NCBI RefSeq assembly: GCF_003718735.1
Contig: NZ_CP033460.1
Coordinates: 1,736,001 to 1,800,000, forward strand
DNA length: 64,000 bases
Source: Staphylococcus debuckii
Lineage (GTDB): Bacteria; Bacillota; Bacilli; Staphylococcales; Staphylococcaceae
Direction: 5' to 3'
Each line of letters opens with the position of its first letter. Position 1 is the stretch's first letter. A program made the position numbers and the translations under genes. This document shows, piece by piece, positions 58,943 through 64,000 of this stretch. Under the pieces are notes generated by a model. That model had not been told where the DNA came from and searched no databases. It worked only from the letters and a program-made list of their open reading frames with translations.

Positions 58943-58978
58943 AAGAGAGTTAGAACAAAGCAATGTTCTAACTCTCTT
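58943..58978. terminator. Perfect 14-bp hairpin between serA and the HAD gene
   Basis: AAGAGAGTTAGAAC (58943-58956) pairs exactly with GTTCTAACTCTCTT (58965-58978). Neither side has a clean T-run, so it may be a weak bidirectional terminator between convergent genes. Confidence 0.55.
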
Positions 58979-59004
58979 CGCTATTTCTCACTTATATCTC
59001 TCAA

Positions 59005-60129
59005 TCACTTTAATAATATTTTACGTATATCTAATACATTATTCACGATATAGTCTGCATGATGTGCTTCTAATTCGCTTTTTGCCACTTTACCTTTCAA
59101 CCCGGTTAATGTTCCTATGAAGGTAGCTCCTGTTACATCGGCACTGAATAAATCTGCTAGAGAATCGCCGACGATATAAATTTCTTCTGATGAAAAAATA
59201 TGGTCTTGATTCTCAGCATATTCTTGATAGTGCGACGCATCATTGCCATTATAAGCGGTTATATAACTGAATGGATTGGGCTTCCCTAAAGGTTTCAATT
59301 GTGGAAATTGTTCTTCGGCTTTCAACACTTCAGAAGCCGTGGCAATATGATGTTCATCAAAATATATGGCTAGCCCTTTATCTTCAAAAGGTACCAGTGT
59401 TTCGGTTCTTGGACGTCCTGTAGCAATGGCAAGTTGGTAGCCTGCTGCCTTTAAATCTTTGAGCAGTTTTTGAATTTGCTCAACCGGTGCTAGTTCTTCT
59501 TCTTGATAAATATACCCTGTCTTAAAATCACTGCGCGGTGATTTATCTTCTACTTTACGATATAAACGACATCCTAAATACCATTCTTGATAAACCTCTT
59601 GTGCGATTTCCCATAAAGGACTACGTATTTCAAATAATTCGGTATGTGTTGTATCCAATTCTTGTTCAGCATATTTTCTTAAATCGCGATAAATTTGTGA
59701 TTTCCCCGCTTCTGCATTTTCCATAAAATAAAGCGGTTTGATAAAATCTAAATTTCTGTCGCTCACCAATGCACCTAATTCTTGTAGTGTCACATCTGTA
59801 AAAGGATGAGCTGTTAAAAATGAAGTTCTTTCTTCTGGTGTTACTTGTTTCAATAATTCTATTAAATGGATAGAAAGTGTGATAAAGAGCATATCCCAAT
59901 TCGAATTTAACCCTCTAGATTTCATAGCATTTAATATTCTATCTTGATCAAATACTACTTGGCGAATTAAAGTAATTTCACTGTCTGTTATTTTATTGAA
60001 ATGAACCGTCGGCATTAACTTCAAAAATTGATTACTCATCAACATTTCATATACGGTTAATGCTGAGACATCGAAACAGCGTTCTTCGCTTAAAAATACA
60101 CCATCCACATCAAATAATACTGCTTTCAT
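59005..60129 (-). CDS. HAD superfamily hydrolase, function unknown
   Basis: 374 residues, long for a HAD phosphatase. Motif I MKAVLFDVDGVFLSEE (nucleophile Asp8 and Asp10) opens the protein; a helical insertion of about 190 residues follows; motif II appears as AIATGRPRTETL, motif III Lys in LGKPNPFSYI and motif IV VGDSLADLFSADVTGA. All catalytic positions look intact, so it is likely an active phosphatase or phosphoglucomutase-like enzyme, substrate unknown. It is convergent with serA; I saw no serB gene in the window. Confidence 0.85.
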   Translation of the reverse strand: MKAVLFDVDGVFLSEERCFDVSALTVYEMLMSNQFLKLMPTVHFNKITDSEITLIRQVVFDQDRILNAMKSRGLNSNWDMLFITLSIHLIELLKQVTPEERTSFLTAHPFTDVTLQELGALVSDRNLDFIKPLYFMENAEAGKSQIYRDLRKYAEQELDTTHTELFEIRSPLWEIAQEVYQEWYLGCRLYRKVEDKSPRSDFKTGYIYQEEELAPVEQIQKLLKDLKAAGYQLAIATGRPRTETLVPFEDKGLAIYFDEHHIATASEVLKAEEQFPQLKPLGKPNPFSYITAYNGNDASHYQEYAENQDHIFSSEEIYIVGDSLADLFSADVTGATFIGTLTGLKGKVAKSELEAHHADYIVNNVLDIRKILLK

Positions 60130-60200
60130 AATTTACGCACCTACTTCAGAAAATTCAGATTAATGAGTATCATTATACAAATGAATGCTTAAATAAGCAA

Positions 60201-60243
60201 TAGAGCGAAGCAAACCTTTAGAAAAGATTTATACTTCGCTCTA
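60201..60243 (-). terminator. Terminator of nagE
   Basis: TAGAGCGAAG (60243-60234) pairs with CTTCGCTCTA (60210-60201) on the minus strand, then TTGCTTATTT; nine bases past the nagE stop. Confidence 0.8.
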
Positions 60244-60252
60244 GTATTTCAT

Positions 60253-61737
60253 TTAATGTTGTTCTAATTGCTGTTCTACTTCATCTGCTACTTGTTGTAC
60301 TTGTGTGCCTATAATGACTTGAACATTATGTTGTCCGCTTGTCGTTACGCCTACTGCACCTGCTTGAGTGATTTTGTTTTTATCTAATTTATGGACATCT
60401 TCTACTTCTAAGCGTAATCTTGTCGCACAGTTGGTCAACGATGTGATATTTTCTTTTCCACCGAGACCGTCAATAATTTGAGCAGACATGCTCTCATATT
60501 TACGTGGCTCTCTCTGAAGGTTTTCCTTTTCCATAGAAGAAGTTGAAGCGGTTTCTACTACAGGATCACCAATTTCGTCTTCTCCTCGCCCGGGTGTATT
60601 TAAGTTGAAGATTTGAATGACTGCTCGGAACACGACGTAGTAAATGATAAAGAAGACGACGCCTTGGACCATGAGCATCATCGGATGGTTGGCCACTGGA
60701 TTTAAGAGTGACAATACAAAGTCGATGAGGCCGGCACTGAATGCAAAGCCTGCTGTCCAATGGAAGATTGCGGCTATCATGAGCGATAAACCGGTAAGTA
60801 ATGCGTGAATGACGAAGAGCATGGGTGCTACAAACATGAATGCAAATTCAATAGGTTCGGTCACGCCGACAAAGAAGGCTGAAATGGAACCGGCGAGCAT
60901 TAATCCTGCTACGCGTTTCTTCTGAGTTGTCTTAGCTGTATGGTACATTGCTAGGGCTGCAGCTGGAATACCAAACATCATGACTGGGAAGAAGCCAGCC
61001 ATATAGCGGCCTGTTATGCCTTTAACTGCTCCATGTCCGGTTTGGAATTTAGCCACGTCGTCAATTCCTGCAAGGTTGAACCAAAATACGGAGTTCAATG
61101 CATGATGCAATCCTGTTGGAATGAGCAACCGGTTAAAGAAGCCGTATAAGAAGGCGCCGAATGGTCCGAAATTAATAATCCATTTCCCGAATGCCACAAT
61201 AGCATCATACACGAACGGCCAGACGAAAAAGAAAATGATAGCCAATATAGATGAGAAGAGTGCTGTCATAATCGGTACTAAGCGCTTTCCGCTGAAAAAG
61301 GACAGTGCGGTGGGTAATTCAGTGCTGCTGAACTTATTATAAGAATAAGCGGCAATTAAACCGACGATCAGTCCTACAAAGACATTTTGTCCATTCATAG
61401 CGGTAAATGCCTCATTGAGACTACTTTCTTTGATGTGGAGCACTTCTGTAAGCTTTTCTGGAGAAAGTACACCAGTTACGACAAAGAAACCGACTACAGC
61501 TGCCAAGGTGACAGCCCCATCATTTTTCTTGGCCATGCCGAGTGCTACCCCTATGGCAAAAAGAATACCAAGATTCTCCATAATCACAATTCCGCAATTG
61601 AAAATAAATTGTCCTATAATGGAATTCGCTTGGAAGGCTTTGATAGCATTACCAATTCCAATCAGTATGGCTGCTGCGGGCAAAACTGCAACTGGCAACA
61701 TGAGTGAGCGTCCTAAACGCTGTAAAAAGTTATACAT
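60253..61737 (-). CDS. nagE: PTS transporter EIICB, probably N-acetylglucosamine (NagE-like)
   Basis: Imports and phosphorylates an amino sugar or glucose through the phosphotransferase system. 494 residues from the ATG at 61737. IIC domain about 1-380 with roughly ten membrane helices (LGRSLMLPVAVLPAAAILIGIG) and the substrate motif GVTEPIEFAFMFVAP; IIB domain about 410-494 with the phospho-Cys in TSLTNCATRLRLEV. No IIA domain is present, so another protein must supply it. Specificity for N-acetylglucosamine is inferred from overall similarity and the known staphylococcal gene near htrA and tyrS. Confidence 0.88.
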   Translation of the reverse strand: MYNFLQRLGRSLMLPVAVLPAAAILIGIGNAIKAFQANSIIGQFIFNCGIVIMENLGILFAIGVALGMAKKNDGAVTLAAVVGFFVVTGVLSPEKLTEVLHIKESSLNEAFTAMNGQNVFVGLIVGLIAAYSYNKFSSTELPTALSFFSGKRLVPIMTALFSSILAIIFFFVWPFVYDAIVAFGKWIINFGPFGAFLYGFFNRLLIPTGLHHALNSVFWFNLAGIDDVAKFQTGHGAVKGITGRYMAGFFPVMMFGIPAAALAMYHTAKTTQKKRVAGLMLAGSISAFFVGVTEPIEFAFMFVAPMLFVIHALLTGLSLMIAAIFHWTAGFAFSAGLIDFVLSLLNPVANHPMMLMVQGVVFFIIYYVVFRAVIQIFNLNTPGRGEDEIGDPVVETASTSSMEKENLQREPRKYESMSAQIIDGLGGKENITSLTNCATRLRLEVEDVHKLDKNKITQAGAVGVTTSGQHNVQVIIGTQVQQVADEVEQQLEQH

Positions 61738-61768
61738 CTGCTTCACCTTATTTCTATTTATTTTAGTA

Positions 61769-61782
61769 TGTAAGCGCTTAAT
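61769..61782. promoter_or_regulatory. cre-like operator in the nagE promoter
   Basis: TGTAAGCGCTTAAT (12 of 14 cre positions, perfect palindromic core TAAGCGCTTA) lies within the spacer between a minus-strand -35 TTTTTA (61786-61781 region) and -10 TAAAAT (near 61763-61758, 17-nt spacer). This position would block transcription. CcpA control of nagE is inferred. Confidence 0.6.
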
Positions 61783-61789
61783 TAAAAAC

Positions 61790-61858
61790 TTGAAAAAAGA
61801 CGCCTTTCGTGATGTTTATCAATATTGATTTTATTCAACACCGAGAAAAGACGCCGTC
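61790..61858 (-). terminator. Terminator of the plsC-like gene
   Basis: An imperfect hairpin closed by GACGGCGTC and GGCGTC-bearing arms (61858-61799) followed by TTTTTTCAAG on the minus strand, 11 bases past the stop. The nagE promoter starts right after it. Confidence 0.7.
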
Positions 61859-61869
61859 TGAAATATATT

Positions 61870-62478
61870 TTATTTCAATTGATTCAGTTCTTGCTGTAAT
61901 GCACGTGTACGCTTTGTGACTTCTTGCGTAATATAGTCTACTTTTTCATTACGTTTCTTTAAATGGTCCGGCAAATTAGCAGTATCAATCGGTTCTCCGA
62001 ATTTGATGTGCGCTTTGCCTGTAACTAATCCCATAATTTTATCTGGACCGACATAAGCTGCGGGCACAATCGGCACTTTTGCTAACATCGCAATCGTTGC
62101 TGCACCACGTTTCAATGGTGTTTCTTCGGTAGTTCTGTGACCAGCTGGGAACATACCGATTGTTTTATTCTTTTTCAATAAATTAACCGGTGTTTTAATC
62201 GTACTTGGGCCTGGATTTTCACGATCAACCGGAAAGGCGTTCAGTGATTTTAAAAAGCTGCCGAATAATTTATTATTAAAAAGTTCTTTTTTAGCCATGT
62301 AATGAATTTGATTTGGATAAAGAGCCATTCCTAGCATAATAACCTCATTATAGCTTTCGTGATTACATGTTACGACATAACGATGTAATTGCGGTACATT
62401 TTCTTTGCCATAGACGTTGAGTGATTTACACTTTTTGACTAATATCCAATACAGAATGCTGCTGATAAATTTATACAT
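61870..62478 (-). CDS. PlsC-like lysophospholipid acyltransferase with variant motifs
   Basis: 202 residues, membrane-associated by an N-terminal hydrophobic stretch (MYKFISSILYWILVK). Clear LPLAT fold, but both diagnostic motifs differ from PlsC: the HX4D box reads NHESYNEV, placing Glu instead of Asp, and FPEGTRS reads FPAGHRT, losing the conserved Glu. KRGAATIAMLAKVPIVPAAY (motif IV region) is normal. So it is probably an acyltransferase, but transfer to lysophosphatidic acid should not be assumed. AGGTGAC precedes the ATG. Monocistronic, divergent from the HtrA-like gene. Confidence 0.85.
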   Translation of the reverse strand: MYKFISSILYWILVKKCKSLNVYGKENVPQLHRYVVTCNHESYNEVIMLGMALYPNQIHYMAKKELFNNKLFGSFLKSLNAFPVDRENPGPSTIKTPVNLLKKNKTIGMFPAGHRTTEETPLKRGAATIAMLAKVPIVPAAYVGPDKIMGLVTGKAHIKFGEPIDTANLPDHLKKRNEKVDYITQEVTKRTRALQQELNQLK

Positions 62479-62684
62479 TTTGTCACCTACTATATTGAAT
62501 GTTTACTACTCAAATTTTATCATTATGCTTTCATGACAACAAGTTAATTCGCAAGCCTTTCTTTTCTTTTTTACTTAAATTAAAGAATAAAATGACATCA
62601 TATTAATGAAATATTATCAAATTACTAGAATTTAATGCCAAATCATTAGATAATATCATTAAGAAAATTAAATGGAGGTTTAAA

Positions 62685-63875
62685 ATGACAGATTACGACA
62701 ATCAAAATGGTCAGTACAGACCCTCACCAAGAAACAGATTTCCTTGGTTCCGTGTTGTTTTAATTGCCTTACTCTCAGGTATTATCGGAGCGCTTTTAGT
62801 GTTAGGTGCGGTTAAACTCGGCGGAATGTTAACCAATCATGCGAATCAAGGTGCACAAGTGAATGAATCTAAGCAAACTAAAGGTGGAAATGTGCTTGAT
62901 GGAAAAAGTGATAAATATAAAACAGTTAATCAAATGTTGAATGATGTCTCGCCCACTATTGTAGGTGTCATAAATATGCAAAAGGCTCAAAGCTTAGAAG
63001 ATTTCTTTAACGGCAGTGCTGGGAAGTCTCAAGAAGCGGGTATCGGTTCTGGAGTAATTTACCAGAAATCCGGACAAGGCGCATATATTGTAACTAATAA
63101 CCACGTAGTCGATGGTGCGAGTGAAATTAAAGTCCAATTACATGATTCTAAGCAAGTGAAAGCCAGATTAATCGGTAAAGATGCTTTAACTGATATTGCA
63201 GTACTTAAAATTGATAACGCACCCGGTACTAAAGCAATCAACTTTGCTGACTCTTCAAAAGTTAAAACTGGTGACAGTGTTTTCGCAATTGGTAACCCTC
63301 TAGGATTAGAATTTGCGAACACCGTAACTTCTGGTATCATCTCAGCTAATGAACGTACAATTGATACGGAGACTTCTGAAGGTTCAAATAAAGTGAACGT
63401 GCTTCAAACAGATGCAGCAATCAACCCAGGTAACTCTGGAGGTGCTTTAGTCAATATTAATGGTGATTTAGTGGGTATCAACTCAATGAAAATTTCCAGC
63501 GATCAAGTTGAAGGAATTGGCTTTGCCATTCCTAGTAACGAAGTGAAACTCACAATAGAACAACTTGTCAAACACGGCAAAGTTGACCGCCCTTCTATTG
63601 GCGTAGGGTTAATAAATTTAAGCGATATTCCTGAACGCTATAAAGACGATTTGCACACTGACCGTACTGAAGGCGTTTATGTCGCGAAAGTCTCACACCA
63701 AGATGAAATTAAGAAAGGCGATATAATCATTAAAGCTGATGGGAAAGCCATCAAAGATGATGCATCGTTACGTTCATATCTGTATGCAAATAAAAAACCA
63801 GGAGAATCTATGAAGATTACCGTACTCCGTGATGGTAAAGAAAAAGAAGTCACTGTAACATTAGGTAAAAAATAA
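62685..63875 (+). CDS. HtrA/Do-like membrane-anchored serine protease
   Basis: Quality-control protease and chaperone of the cell surface. 396 residues: short cytosolic tail, one transmembrane anchor (FRVVLIALLSGIIGALLVLG, about 23-42), trypsin-like domain with catalytic His in VTNNHVVDG (near 139), Asp in DALTDIAVLKI (near 169) and Ser in AAINPGNSGGALV (near 253), and one C-terminal PDZ domain (about 290-396). Its position between plsC-like and tyrS genes fits staphylococcal HtrA. ATG follows TGGAGG; a bidirectional terminator lies downstream. Confidence 0.95.
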   Translation: MTDYDNQNGQYRPSPRNRFPWFRVVLIALLSGIIGALLVLGAVKLGGMLTNHANQGAQVNESKQTKGGNVLDGKSDKYKTVNQMLNDVSPTIVGVINMQKAQSLEDFFNGSAGKSQEAGIGSGVIYQKSGQGAYIVTNNHVVDGASEIKVQLHDSKQVKARLIGKDALTDIAVLKIDNAPGTKAINFADSSKVKTGDSVFAIGNPLGLEFANTVTSGIISANERTIDTETSEGSNKVNVLQTDAAINPGNSGGALVNINGDLVGINSMKISSDQVEGIGFAIPSNEVKLTIEQLVKHGKVDRPSIGVGLINLSDIPERYKDDLHTDRTEGVYVAKVSHQDEIKKGDIIIKADGKAIKDDASLRSYLYANKKPGESMKITVLRDGKEKEVTVTLGKK

Positions 63876-63885
63876 CGAGCAGAAC

Positions 63886-63932
63886 AAAAGAGCTTTGATT
63901 CTATTTCAAAAATAGTTAATCAAAGCTCTTTT
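63886..63932. terminator. Bidirectional terminator between the HtrA-like gene and tyrS
   Basis: Perfect 15-bp stem AAAAGAGCTTTGATT / AATCAAAGCTCTTTT (63886-63900 with 63918-63932) with T-rich tails on both sides. Confidence 0.93.
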
Positions 63933-63940
63933 AATATTAA

Positions 63941-64000
63941 TTATTGATATTTAACCATAAAGTATTTTTTCTTACCGCGTCTTACAATCGTAAACTCGTT
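63941..64000 (-). CDS. tyrS: Tyrosyl-tRNA synthetase, C-terminal end only
   Basis: The last 19 codons plus stop of a minus-strand gene entering from the right. The peptide NEFTIVRRGKKKYFMVKYQ is the end of the C-terminal S4-like RNA-binding domain of bacterial TyrRS. The neighbouring HtrA-like gene and convergent orientation match the staphylococcal order. Only the terminus is visible, so the call rests on this short match and synteny. Confidence 0.75.
   Translation of the reverse strand, partial: NEFTIVRRGKKKYFMVKYQ

Overview
The window is a low-GC, gene-dense stretch of core chromosome from a Staphylococcus. Evidence is the gene set (ClpX, DnaB/DnaI, EzrA, PhoPR, TpxA-type peroxidase, NagE, HtrA-like protease), the strong GGAGG ribosome sites, and a gene order (engB-clpX-tig ... 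infC-rpmI-rplT-lysP-thrS-dnaI-dnaB-nrdR-gapB-coaE-mutM-polA-phoRP-icd-citZ ... pyk-pfkA-accAD ... dnaE ... ackA ... thiI-nifS-ezrA ... rpsD ... serA ... tyrS) that I recall from S. aureus. It looks like a coagulase-negative species; I cannot fix the species from sequence alone. No prophage, insertion sequence, CRISPR array, tRNA or rRNA gene was seen.

Layout. 1-6.5 kb: partial engB, clpX, tig, a TPR protein, a NUDIX hydrolase, then the infC-rpmI-rplT translation operon behind an L20-type leader. 6.5-13.4 kb: lysP (lysine riboswitch), thrS (T-box), and the replication-initiation cluster nrdR-dnaB-dnaI. 13.5-24.2 kb: gapB, the mutM-coaE-polA repair block, phoPR and icd-citZ. 24.5-33.7 kb: amino-acid permease, M20 peptidase, the glycolytic pair pfkA-pyk, acetyl-CoA carboxylase accDA and a malic enzyme. 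33.9-39.4 kb: dnaE, a DHH phosphodiesterase and a CBS/DRTGG regulator. 39.6-48.3 kb: two universal stress proteins, hydrolases, alanine dehydrogenase, acetate kinase, a methyltransferase, thiol peroxidase and a TSUP transporter. 48.3-54.1 kb: thiI-nifS, ezrA, a free-methionine sulfoxide reductase and rpsD. 54.3-64 kb: a doubtful 34-codon hydrophobic peptide gene, a glycerophosphodiesterase, OsmC, a serine-biosynthesis pair, a HAD hydrolase, NagE, a divergent PlsC-like acyltransferase, an HtrA-like protease and the 3' end of tyrS.

Function and regulation. Most of the window is translation, replication/repair and central carbon metabolism. Regulation is visible as three consecutive RNA attenuators (T-box, lysine riboswitch, L20 leader), an rpsD leader, a triple PhoP box upstream of phoP, several cre-like catabolite sites (citZ, pfkA, nagE, weaker ones at gapB and the serine operon), and about twenty intrinsic terminators that break the region into short operons.

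The points most worth a second look are: a family of dispersed two-hairpin intergenic repeats with compensatory stem changes; an apparent AUA start codon for infC; a possible small hydrophobic peptide gene with its own promoter and terminator between rpsD and the glycerophosphodiesterase; a PlsC-family enzyme with altered catalytic motifs; and a terminator ending only 15 bases before the next start codon (tpx-ytxK). I found no clear evidence of a wholly new multi-gene system.
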